Assembly: GCF_910592395.1 (NCBI RefSeq) | Contig: NC_088315.1 | Location: 4,838,501-4,902,500, forward strand | Length of the DNA stretch: 64,000 bases | Direction: 5' to 3' | Source of the DNA: Lineus longissimus | Lineage: Eukaryota; Nemertea; Pilidiophora; Heteronemertea; Lineidae | Shown: positions 1 through 12,500 of the stretch, piece by piece | Layout: each line of letters starts with the position of its first letter | Position numbering within the stretch: the stretch's first letter is position 1 | The notes under the pieces: model-generated | What the model was told of the DNA's origin: nothing | The model's input: the letters and a program-made list of their open reading frames with translations, nothing else | Database searches by the model: none | Made by a program: the position numbers and the translations under genes

Positions 1-713
1 GCTCTTTGGTACATTCTTACTGAAACTTGTAGAAACCAGAATGAAGTTAGAACTTTAAAAAAAGCGCATGTTGGTAGTTGGACACTCACAAACTTGTGTG
101 GCTGCTTCCATTACTCATAGATGAAGACCGGGAGGGAGGGAACGATTTATGACTACTGTTACTGTACAAAAATAGATGACAAGACTTAAAACCAGGTAAT
201 TAAGACATGACACAGCAACTAAGATCCTAGTTTGCCGCATGACAGAACAGAAACACTTAGCATGATGATGAAGAGACGCATCGCAACCGAGGCATTCCCC
301 GCCTTCTGCCACTACAGGAAGAAATAAAAACAATGTGCTAAAAGCAACGCACTAAAAAGCAATGCCACACACACAAACATGCTTCATAGGCATGAGCTAT
401 TTGGTCTGTCTAAATTGTTTAGCCACACGTGTTGTTTACAAGTACTTGCTTTTATAAAAGCATGGGAAAGTCCAAGATATCGATAAACATTTGCAGAGGA
501 GACTAAGGCAAATTAAGCACAGCATGATTTAATTCTGTATTTGTTCTTGTGCAAAAACATTCAAAACCTGTTTTGGCAACAATCAAGCCAAAACATGAAA
601 CAACCATTAGTTGAGTTTTTCCGGCAATGCTAGCTAACACAATCCTCTGGACATTCAGGATGTTTTGGACCTGTGGCAATGTAGACAGACTTGTTACAAC
701 ACCCAGCACCTAC
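1..713. other. Probable CPSF6 intron sequence, no exon seen
   Basis: This stretch follows the GTAGGT donor of the last recognised CPSF6-like exon. I see no exon matching the conserved C-terminal helical or RS/RD/RE segments of CPSF6. Short open frames on the minus strand (115-333, 503-709) have no recognisable similarity and lack convincing splice sites. Confidence 0.5.
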
Positions 714-3700
714 CTCTCTGGGACTGCTGCCCGATCATACGGGTCACCCGTATAAGTTGCCACAGGACGACCATACGCATCTACGGTGCTGGCATTGAAC
801 AGAAATGACACCACTATAAAGGAGCCAGCTGCTGGCGAAGCTTAGGCACAAGTGGCAAGTGAAAACAAACATTGACCCTGGCAGACACAGTGAACAGTTT
901 CAGTACCGACCGTCACTGCATGAAGTGTAGGTAATTCTGCATCTTCTCAAGGTAAGTGCATATGTCCACACAGGTTCCACTTTTCTTGAGGCGCACTCAC
1001 AGATCGAGTTGCCTTGAAAGGGGTTAGGAGTGGAACAGCAGATTGTTTGTTTTTATGTGGTCTGCACCACAGATTCAACTATCTGGTTCACAATCAGTGA
1101 ACTGTATAAACACTGAATCTTTCTGCCACACAAGTAGATAAGACTTGACTGGCAGAAAGTCAACATTTTGGGTATGATCTGACACACTAAAACATCTTTG
1201 TCACACAGCATATCTGCTACCATGTCACTCACCTTTCTGGAGGAGGCCTGTGCGCATACGGATCGCTCGGGTAGGACACTGGCGGTGGTCGGCCATAGGG
1301 ATCTGGCTGAACAGGCTGAAAGTGATGTAATAAAGGATGAGGCTCTGTTTAATGTGGATGCCAAAATAACCATTACTAACATTTACGCATTTCAAATGAC
1401 CAACAGTTTTATCTGCTTCGAATCAAAATGGTATTATGAAAACCTTTCAGAAGCAGGTTGATACATGTACATCACTCCTCAGAATGCATAGCATGTGGAC
1501 TTATGCTACTCCTGATTCAAGTGTGTTTCTTGCCTTCAAAGTTTTCTACCACAGAAGACCACTCATAGCTCAATTCACTTCAAATCGGGTGCACGACACT
1601 TATCATATGCCAAGGGGGTTAGCCCTGTACTTACCGGAGGGGCCTGCACTGGTGGTGGTTGTGAAGCCGGGGGAAAGAATGCTGGGTTAACATGTGGCGC
1701 TGGTGGCACAACATGTGGGGGTGGTGGACCTTGTGGAGGGGGTCCCATGTGTGGGGGGTGACCAGGGGGACCTGAAACCCAAATAGAAATATAAAATTAT
1801 TGATAATGCAATTATTTCACAAAACCTGTGCTGGTTGACCCAGAACTATATTGGGTATATTGCACAGTAGAACAGCAGTGTAACCCACTTGGCTCTCAGA
1901 CTTCTTTATTGCATGCACCATACAATTTTTAATATCATTGTCATTTGACAAGTGGAAACAATTTTTTCAGTCAAACTCGATCATGGATTTTACCTGGCTG
2001 TCTGGGTGGTGGTGGCCCAGGGTATGGATTCTGAGGCGGAGGTCCCGGCCTCGGGGGTGGTGGTCCTCCAGGGTGACCAGGTGGTGGACCTCCTGGATGA
2101 TGATGGTTCGGGGGCGGCCCTCCCGGATGGAATGGCGCTGCAAGAAATCAAAATAAAAAGTTGAATTTCAATGAAAAGGATCATTCAAGGTACACAAAAT
2201 ACATGTAGCAAGAACTCTATCATTCATAGGCAAGTCTATCAAGAGGCATACATTGTATTACCAGGGTACCTTGTTTTTTATAGTAACATGACAACATCTG
2301 CCAGACACACCAAAAATTTCAGGGAGCCGACTATTAACTGCAGAAACTCGTAGTCCTTCAGTGTATCTGACTTCGACAATTCTTCGATCGTTTGAAATAC
2401 ATAGTTGGAAGGGGCAAGAACCAACTTCCAGACTCCCTAACTTATAACATTTCTAAAATATCCGTCACCACTGAACACATCAACAGCACCAGAAAGAAAT
2501 GCAAAAGGAAATGGAGACGACAAGGAGGCTGGGAATGACCGACTTATGTTCCATATCGATCAGCATGTTCATGATAAACTGACACAAAGACCATTTCTTT
2601 TTGAACATAGCTCATACCAACAACCAGCACAATACCCATCGCCAATAGGAAATTCACACGTTCGCCACTCTTGCCACAGCTGAACAATTAATGTACTCAG
2701 AATCACCATGCAGATCTCCCTTGACATGTAAACATGTAGGAAGCCAACCTTTCAACTCATTACTGTGATAATGAAGCCACTTTTCTTGAGAGCTTTCTGC
2801 AGCCCTCGACATTTCTTCCTAAACAGAGGCATATTTTCCTCGACATTTCTTCCTAAACAGAGGCACATTTTCCTTCAATAATTACCGATTCATATAAGCC
2901 TATTTTATCCTCTTCCTTAAAATTGGCAAAAGTGGCCAGTTTATGCCCGGTCACAGCACATCCTTCAGCCATCACCTAAACAGTCAAAGCTATCTCTCAA
3001 CACAACATTGGGGCAAAACTGAACCAACACCGGATTGTATGGAAGGAAAGTGGGCACTGTTTCTCAACCAAATGGCCATGACTTACTAATGCCAGGAGGG
3101 GCTGGCTCCGTACCTGAAGGGGTGAGATCATGCAGTGGATGATGAAGAGAAAAAGATAGGAAGTTTCATTTTCTAGACAAAATCAGAAGTTTTCATGTAC
3201 ATGTGAAACACATTTTTTCTCTCCAGATAAGTAAGAGTTTATTTTGTTCAAAGATAGACCTTTTTAGTTCCAGGGGATATCTTATAGACAAAGAACAGCT
3301 GTACAAAACACCAGAATATGCTAATTGGAATGGATATTGTCATAATCTAAATGAATCACTTACCCGGTGGCCTGTGGTCCCAGTCTGGCCTTGGGGGTCC
3401 TGGAGGAGGTCCTCTTGGGTCCTGCCCTGGGGGTGGTCCTCTAGGTCCACCTGGGGGAGGGCCCCTTGGAGGCATGCCGGGTGGTGGTCCTCCCATATGT
3501 CCTGGTGGTGGTGGGCCTGGACGTGGTGGAGGTGGACCTTGATGATGGTGTGGTGGCGGGCCTGGCCTTGGAGGCGGAGGGCCATGAGGACCACCATGGT
3601 GCCCTGGTGGTGGGCCGTGATGTTGTGGTGGACCATGGTTATGGTTGTTATGAGGACCAGGAGGGCCTTGTGGACCAGGTGATACTGACGGTCTGGGTCC

Positions 3701-5486
3701 TCTAGGTACAAATCCACGTCCTCGCCCCATCGATGGACCATTACCCCTCCCGCCATCTGTTGAAATATACGCAGCAAATACAGTCAAAGGATCAGATTAC
3801 TCAATCCTAAAATATTAAAATCTCGACTGAAGCATATGATTTCTCTTTTCGGTCGGGGCTTCTTTTGTCACATTAACCACACGATACTATGCAACAATGC
3901 TAAAAGTAGGAAGCTGTCTTACACCTGAAGAGGCTAGAAAAAGCCTACTGCCTCTTTTTTGTTGAGCCCCCTGATTATCATCATCATGACATTTTATTTC
4001 AGGCTGACAGTTAAATGAAGGTGACTTCTACTGTCAGAAATGGCCAACAACTCTAGTACATGTTAAGCCAAGGAGAAAAATAACCATTTGCCCTAGAGTA
4101 GAATATCAATAAAACTCAACTCACCGTGGTCCCGGAAAGCCTTACCTGGGCCCTGTTGGTCCGGCTTTCGAGACTGCTGCTCAAACTGATTGAGAGCATT
4201 CCTATTACATTGTGTGACTACTGGATTCTGTCCATGGAGCTCTTTTCCTGGCAGGCGGTCCATGACTGTCTTATACGAGGCATCTGACCCCAACGTGACA
4301 ACGGCAAACCTAGAAATACAAAATTGAACGAAGAATGAAATGAAAGTGCAAAACATGTCAATACTTAAGAGCCAAGATTCTGGAGACCCTTGCGACTGAC
4401 AAATGCTGTCGTTGATAAAGAGGAGTCCTGATAACAGGATCAAGTTCAGTGGAAACAACCGATTTGGGACCAAATACAGAGTCCTTAAATGACAGAGAGG
4501 AGTCTTCAGATTCCACTCTAACTGGAAACTCAGCTATCTTACGGAGCGGAAAGTTGGTAAAAACTATATATTCTGTGAGGATTACCAGCCTCGTCCCAAG
4601 ACTGCTTTTATGCGAAATGTATGAAATCAATAAAGCCATTTTTCTCACCCCTTGGACTGTCCATTAGCTCTGTTTTCATAAAATTTTATCTCAACCAGAT
4701 CTGTGACTCCCAAACTGGAGATGGCATCCGTCAAGTTTTGATCCGTTGTCCACCACGTCAGGTTTCCAACATACAATGCAATCCTCTTGCCTGTCCACGC
4801 TCCAGTGGGAACTTGTGTTTGCGATGTAGGGGCTGGCTTGGGTGTTGCCTGCAAGTGCAACATGACAGAATTTCAGAAAACTTTACACAGGATATCATAT
4901 TGAACTTTGAGAGAAGTTTCAAGTAATTAACTTCTCTGTGACAAGACCTTTTGGTGGATTTCACTTTCCCATCTTTTGACCACCAAGATAAACTAGGCCT
5001 ATTTAATTAAGCGCTACTGATAAACTTCAAACCCGAGTCGGCGAGAGCATCATCATCTGCGGAGTGCTGCATACTTACAACTGGTTCACCCTCACCAGAG
5101 GGGGCTGTGATCACATCATCATACAAGTCAATGCCTTCATGATGGTTGAATTCACCTTCTTGCTGCAAGGAAAAAAGTTCCGGTTTAGATCTTGATTCAT
5201 TTGTTATGATATATGAACTACATTCGCACACTGTGCATTGACTGTACATTCAGTGCAAAATGCACTGGGCATTGATTTGCCCGCGCCGGGAGACAAACAA
5301 TGGAATGGGCTTCACAAATGCACTGCGTACGGACAAATCTTTACGTGTACGCAAAATATCTTTATATATTTTTATTCTCTATTAATCTCTTATTCTTATT
5401 GACGTATTAGTATCATAAATATCAGATCGTGCCTGGTTAAAATCTTCTAAGTTTTCGTAAATATCGATGTCCACGCCGTCAGCCAT
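714..5486 (-). CDS. CPSF6: CPSF6-like cleavage factor Im subunit, 3' end off window
   Basis: CPSF6 is the RRM-bearing 68-kDa partner of NUDT21 in cleavage factor Im, which helps choose poly(A) sites in the nucleus. Nine exons can be joined in phase: 5486-5433, 5162-5079, 4848-4649, 4309-4146, 3756-3364, 2137-1994, 1771-1635, 1315-1233 and 788-714, giving about 444 residues before the window ends. The N-terminus is acidic (MADGVDIDIYEN, later GIDLYDDVI), as in animal CPSF6. One RRM follows at about residues 68-145, with RNP2 LYVGNL and RNP1 GQSKGFAVV; the family signature GNLTWWTTD is clear. Exons 5-7 encode a Pro/Gly/His-rich linker, including APHVNPAFFPP. The human homologue continues into a helical segment and an arginine-rich tail, which must lie beyond position 1. 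The start is the first ATG of the conserved N-terminus. Intron 1 appears to be GC-AG. Family assignment is firm; the first and last exon limits are less so. Confidence 0.93.
2805..2872. repeat. 34-bp tandem duplication in CPSF6 intron
   Basis: Two head-to-tail copies of a 34-bp unit beginning CTCGACATTTCTTCC differ by a single T/C change. They lie in the intron between CPSF6-like exons 5 and 6 and look like a recent local duplication. Confidence 0.9.
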
Positions 5487-6506
5487 CTTGATCGAATTTT
5501 CCTGCGTGACCACGTGACTTGCCCCTTTTACTGTTTTTTCAATCTGCCGTGAGATGTCGACACCTCCCGCTCTGATAATAATCTTCACGCTAGAGGCGCT
5601 GATTTCGTTCCTTAGGTCTCACTAGCCGGTGCGGGGGCCAGGCCTACCTGCTTCCAAAAATGACGCGACGTCATTTCATGCATACCCCTGTTCCAGCGTC
5701 TGTAGACTTGGCAGTACCTTACTCTCACACAAACCTATAGTATAGTATATATAGTATATATTTTATTTTATCCTATACATTTATGAATAGCTTGTCTCTT
5801 GTAGAATGCATCTGGCCAAGTTTCAACGTCGTCTAGACATACAGTCATGCATAGACTGATGCAGCACAATGCATGAGACACCCTGTATGTTAACGCAAAT
5901 TTGAAAAATTTCACCTCCATGCCCAATTTCATACACATCTACTCAGGAAAACTTTATTGTCATACAACAGCTGTAGTATTTATACGATTTGGTACAATCG
6001 TTTCCAACCAGTCTCCAATTTCCGGGCCCCTTTCCTATTCCTTCATCATAAATGACCGTTATGACATAATTTATTTGTCAATTTTCCACGGCTGGCATAC
6101 TCAAACAAGGGGCGTTATTCATTGAAAGATGAATGGCATGATCAGTGGCCTGTGATCAACTGAACTTTTTTAGAGCTTGATGATAGGGCCTACTATCTTT
6201 GCAAACGGTTAGGCCCATGCGCGAGATGGAGAAAAAAAGATCGCACGTCGCGATATGTGCCCCATTATTGATAATTTGCCTTAAAAGGGCCCCCAGCCTA
6301 TCAGAAAAGTCAGACCGGCAAAGAAACACACCACGTGTCTGACGGCGGGAGAAAAAGCCCGCCGATTTCGCCCAGAGCGCAAAGCGCTGCGCGCACTGGA
6401 GCGTATTGTTAGAAAAATAGACGTCGGGCGTTCTCTAGGATGCAAAATGGATGCCGAGCATTCTTTCCAAACAACTTTTTCTCAGTAATTTGACTCCCAC
6501 AATTCA
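5487..6506. promoter_or_regulatory. Divergent spacer between CPSF6-like and FSIP2-like starts
   Basis: About 1 kb separates the two start codons, which point away from each other, so the segment must hold both 5' untranslated regions and promoters. Visible elements are a CG-rich patch near 5610-5690, a short AT-rich low-complexity run with repeated TATAG near 5735-5765, an E-box CACGTG at 6332-6337 and a CG-rich block at 6340-6405. An in-frame TAA at 6486-6488 shuts off upstream starts for the plus-strand gene. No transcription start can be fixed from sequence alone. Confidence 0.55.
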
Positions 6507-9500
6507 ATGAATTTCATAACAGTCGAAATGAATCGTCTTACAATGCCGAAGCGATCCACCGTATCGGCGGCAGGTGATGTTGAAGCGTTAATGAAAAGAC
6601 CGAATCCCGGTGTCCCACCGAATGGATTGCCGATATGGGAAAAGCTACCGTTGGATGCAAAATTGCCGGTGGTGGCATCACCCAAAAATGCTATAATTCT
6701 TTACACAACTAATCTTTGTGAAAAGGTAAATCAATTACTTGTTTGTGAATTTTTCAGTGTAATGGCAAACGACATTATGCTCTGCAAAGATTCAGCCATA
6801 CTTTTCAGTTAATCAGTAGGCCCTAAACTACAATGTGTATTCTTTGTTCATTTGTAGATTCACAAAAGTAGCAGAGACCACGATTTCATTTTACACGATC
6901 CAGATGCAAGGTTCCTGTCAAACAATTACCAGACTCTCCACGACCCTCACTTGCGGTCTCACCTCTGCCAGAAGCGGATGAAAAAGCGCCTCTACCGGGG
7001 AGGTTTCATAACCAAGAATGGCAAAGTGCTGTGCACTCTGAAGGAGTTTAATCAATATCGCCAGTATCTCAGGAGAATTCACCTCGAGGCATTGTCATAT
7101 GACAGACAAAAGAAGGTACTGCACAGCTAGGGCCATCATAATTTCCCGGAGACCAGATAGTTGTCTCATTCAGATAATTCCATTTATTAAATCTCAGCGG
7201 TATCCACTGCCAGTGCGCAACAAGTGGAGAACCTGTATGGAAAAGTGAAGGATATATCTAATCTCTTTTTTCATTTCCTTTCATGGGCGAAATGACCATT
7301 TTGTAATTTTGTTATTTCCATAGGATGAGGAACTCCGCGCCAGGAATGGTGGGCAGAAGCCCAACCAAGTGGCAGCAGGCGGCGCCAGCATCCACAAGTC
7401 CAGAGAGCTCAAGGTCAGGGAAATCAGAAAGAGGCTCAAGGAACAATATGAAGGAGATAAAGAAAGGTGGGGTCTGACATATTTTGAATTAGTTTTTGTT
7501 GTTGTGAATATACATAGTATTTTGTCTTCAGTTACCTAAGTTGGTCCTGTCGCAACAATTGCTGGCTGGTCCGAGCGCCATGCCACCCAGCAAACAAAAT
7601 AAAAGAGGCAAACTACATGTAGTTGGCACCAGTTTTGCGGAGACATAGGAGTCCCTTTAATATTTCAGATACAAGAAGATCATGCTTGATCACGAAGCGC
7701 GGAGGGAGAGGATCACTAACGAGAAGATCAACAAAATGACGGAACACGAGCACAAGCGCATTGCAGAGCGGGCGCGGAGAGAGGCTGTGATTAAGAAACA
7801 GGAAATGGAGGTAGAGTTCAAAAACCCGAGGACCGTTTTAAATGGTGTAAACAGCATTGAAAGTCCTTGGATTATAGAGTGTCCCGGGAAGAGCCAATGA
7901 ATTTTGAATCTCCGAGGTGGTTCAAAAAAGCGTGTCAAGATCCCTCAACCTGTCACCTCAAAATAGGGAAGGACACTTTTTCGGCGGGCAATTAGACTGC
8001 TTTGCTGACTCTATCCCACATACATACATGTAGCGTACCTAGTGAGCGAATTCAGTCTTGGGGACACACGGCGCGTTTACTTTAAAATGTCTCTGTTTCC
8101 AGGAAAGCCGCCGGAAGATGCACATACATCGTAAGTGGATGATTGAGGACGAAATGCGACGTGCACGGGCGGATGAAAGGCGGTTGAATCGAGAGATCAC
8201 GCTCCAGAACCAGCTGGAGGAGGCCTGGGAACAGAGAAAAGAGATCCAGCAACAGCGCATCCTCGATGAGGAGACGGCCAGGCAGAGTGAGGACGAAAAA
8301 CGCAAGAAGAATATACACGATCGGGAGACGAGTATCATGAAGCAGCGCAAGAAACGGGACGGTAAGAATGACGGCCCGGTAGCAGAAGTCAGGGAGTATT
8401 GTCAAATCAGAGATGTCAAGTTCGGTCCCCGACATGCTCATTAGAAATGAACCAATCTGGAGGCCCTTTTTGTGGATAGTTTTTGTCAACTTTGCTTTAA
8501 GAATATGCAGTGAAGGAAAGGTCTATGCCTTTCGTCGTCGTTGTGGCGAAGGACGCAACGACGACTCGTGTGCTATTCATTCTGCTTTTATTTGGATAGT
8601 GACTCTTTTCAACTTTCAAGCTTAGAAAATATTCTTTCAACTGATTTCAGCCGTTTTCCACAAGATGCAAGAGCAGACTAAGAAGGAGCGGGATAAGAAG
8701 GAGGCGATCTACCGACAGCGGCTGGACAAAGAGATAGAGAGGAGGCGGGCGGAAAGGGCCGCCAAAATGAGGAAGAAGTCGCGCCGAACCAGCACTGGTC
8801 CGCAGAGCGAATGGAAGCTTAAGGAGGCGCTCACGAAAGGTGCGCTATATTTTAAGATATCATCCTCCAGAAGAACTCGTTCAAGTTGGATATATTTGGA
8901 CAGTGTATATTTTGTCCGAGTTAGGAAATATCTAAGCACGCAATCGAGATGTTGGCGAGATTGAAGCTAATAATGGCGAGTCCGAATTACACGCGAGGAG
9001 TGTATTTCCAAATTGCTTTTTTTCATCTTCTTCGTTTTTCTCAAATATATTGCGGTATATTTCAGAGCATGCACCGCTAATGGGTACTGGCAAGCCGCTC
9101 AGAAAGTACTCAAAGGAGGAGCTGGGCGTGGCAGACCTGAGAGGCGCAAGGTTCAGCAAAGAGTGCATTATTGAAAAGGAAAAGGTAGGCAACTGCGTCC
9201 GATTGTTAGAACAAGTTATGCCCCTGACTTTGCGTCGACTGCACTATTCCACTCTCCGGTGAAGATGCTAAATAACGATTAATTCTAACCTTGTCGTCAT
9301 TGAAAAAGAAATCCGCTTTCCTCGTCGATTCACAGAAACAGAAGCATTTGGAAGAGGAAATGCGGGAGTTTGTTTGGATTCTCGGAATGTGGCAAAATTG
9401 TCGCTTGGTTGTAAATGACTGATGCGTTTCAAAGGTCAACCTCCGAGATCTGCGTTATCATTCCCTGTACATCGTAATGCACAAATATTAATTAGACTAT

Positions 9501-12500
9501 GTGGTTTTCAAGAAACCTCCCAACAGGTGCAACTTTGCCTGCCTTCTATTGCCGTTCGAAACAAAAGCAGACGACAACGACATTCCGCTTGGAGCGCCAG
9601 TTGTCAACAAACGTCTGGAATACCTCCAGCGCGACATTCAGCCCAAACAGTCGGTTAGCAACATCAACTTACAACTCATAGCAACAGAAGAGGCGGAGGA
9701 CGAAGAACCCAGTGAAGGCGAGAGTCCGCCCGTCAGCGAGCCAGTCCCTTTGATGATCAAGAACAAGTCAGGATCTTGCATAGAAAATTTCCAGGAGAAT
9801 TTTAACGCGGTCACCAGAAAACTTTCCGGGAGCCTGGAGTCGCTTGCGTCGTTCGTCGTCGATTGGACAATTAATATTGCACAGATGGTAGGTGGCTGTG
9901 TCAAAAATAACAATTTCTTTAACACATTCTTTCCGTTGATGACTCCAGTCACCAGATCAGAAAAAAGAAACGAAAGTAATCCCACTCATTTAGCCGAAAC
10001 GATTTTACTTCTCCCACGTCATTCTCCGGAGACCCTGGCCCTCATTATCTCACTAAAGTCAATGCCACCATTTGCTTTCACAGATCGTACATCCGGGCAC
10101 ATCTCTCAGCACATCCCTGTGCAGCCAGTGTGAGAATGACCTAATGCTAGCGTACAGCCCCTCGGGACAGTCGCCGTACTCACGACCAGAGAGCCCAACA
10201 CACTCTCCTTCTGAGGAGGACCGTATGCAAAAGGCTCTACAACGTAAGTACGATATTCAGATTTGAGATGACTTCATAAAGGGCATAAAAAGCGCTTACC
10301 TGATAAAACCCCTGTTTGCCACCATGCACCGCCACGTTTAATGTCATACTTGTAATTCTGATCGCTCTCGAGGTGGTTTCGAACTTCGGGAGAAGTCATG
10401 GCCCTGCACGAAGCCAAGTTTGTATGAAAAACTATAGCAGTCTTTTGGAGAATACGATAACTGAGCGAAAGGCACTCCTATAGTATACTGCGAAGCTCTA
10501 TTAAAAAATACGTATATATTCACCATAATTTCACTTCATTTTGACTGTAGGTGGTGTTCGCTTCAGCGGGGTTGAGGAGACAATCCCAAGCCTGCCTCGA
10601 ACGTGTTCTGATGACGAGGGAGTGGGAACGGGCGGGAGTTTTGTTGGTCTCAAACTGAAAGATTCCCTGACTAGAATGCGAGAAAGCCAGATATCAATGG
10701 AATCGCTCGTAGAAAATCTCAAGATTCTGCTTGAGGATTTAGAGGCTGGAAAGCTTTCGCCGTCTGATATGGAACGATTGGAAGCAGTAACGAGGGATAT
10801 ACTCCAGAGTGCAGTAACGGTCGCTGACAGTGTCAACGCTGTGGCCCCGGAAGACGAACTACGAGCAGATGCTGGCAAGAAGAGGTCCGCCATTTTGATC
10901 GAGGCGCTGGTTTCACAGACACTAAATGACGCCCTGGAAGATGTCAAGCGCTCAAACGAGGATACCACGACGTCATCAGAGCTGTTGGGAGACATGATTG
11001 GGTACGCGTTGAACGAGGCGGTTGATCAGGCGAAGAATTTAGACGCAATTCATCTGGCCCGAGAAGACAGCATGTTGATCGGGCAGCACCTTGAAGACAC
11101 CATGCAGAGAGCTCTCTGGGATGTCGATCACAGGCGGATGAGTACTGAGGCCATCTTCTTAGGTAACATAATCCAGAATGTCATGGTATCGGTTACCACT
11201 GATATCCGGACTGGTCGCCTGCCGAAGGCAGCTCTCGAGAACTTAGCCATGGCTATCGTAAGGTCTAATGACATGATAAGACAAAGCAAATCGGAGACCA
11301 CCATGACAACCCCAGCGCCAGCCGCACACGGTCAGAAAGCTCATGATTACATTCGCACTGCACTGCTCAAAATCATGGAAGCCATAGACAAGAAGGAACT
11401 CAGTGGGAACGAGGTAGCGGCGATGGCGGATAGGATGTGCTCAAGCATCTACGATGCAACAGACGACGGGGGATTCAAGCGGCTGACGTCACCAGCGTCT
11501 GTGTCTGTAATGAGTTCATTCGTCAAAGAAGTGATCAACAACTGTCTCAACCTGTTGACAGAGGACACTGCGGCCAAAATTGTCAGTCGGATGCTAAACG
11601 AAGCATCGTTGTCACCTACTGCCAGTGAAGACGACGCAGCTGCCATGGTTGCCGCACGAGAAGATATCGACAGAACAGACGAGATAAACACGTTTGTTCA
11701 GAATGTGTTGAACAAGTCCTTGGACGATAGCGATGAAGAGGCCGAGAAACCAGACTCTTATCTCTCTGGGGCCGCGACGATAACAGTGATAGAGACGTTC
11801 ATTACAGGCGTGTTATCAGGGTCGATAGGCGAGGTGGTATCTTCTGGCAAGCCAAAGAAACCAGCGGCCAGGAGGACTTCCTTAACGGACCTGGTCGTGA
11901 ATGGATTCTTGAGGAATGTAATAAATCACGCGATGGATCAGTGTCAACCAGGAGTGGAACCTGAGCAATCCGATGCGTCTGTCGTAGACAATGACAGTCC
12001 CTCGCAGATTATCTCTGTCTATGTGCGAGATGTAGTGTCAAAGGGCAAGACGCTGGCTTCCCAACACTCCTCAGAAACTATCGTATCTTCGCTTGCGAAG
12101 GAGGTTTCCAGCACTTTGGTTGATCACGTCGATAAGAACAAATCGAACGAAATACAGGATCATATCGCTCCAAGGGATGGAAGTAGCGTAGATTTAATGG
12201 CCCATACTCATGAGTCGCACTCTGGGGTATTCTCTGACGAGTCGTCGGATGAAGAGGAGAAATTACGGAATGCCGAGCCTCTGGAAGTGGAAATTACCCC
12301 TGTTCTCAGGAACAAGCGCATAGACATCGATCCTCAGGAGACTTCGCCGGCATTGTCGGCTATTTCTATGCGATCATCAATGGCCGGTCACCTTGCTCAT
12401 CGATTCGAGGCCACGGCTAGGAACTCATTTGCCAGTCTCATCCATCCAGATTTGTCACGCGTCCGAGGTTTAAAGCATGATTCTGCAGCCGATGTGAAGC

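Noticed and set aside
3203-3787. Long overlapping open frames on both strands
   Set aside because: They overlap the Pro/Gly/His-rich exon 5 of the CPSF6-like gene; the GC-rich repetitive codons keep other frames open. Only the minus-strand frame joins neighbouring exons in phase.
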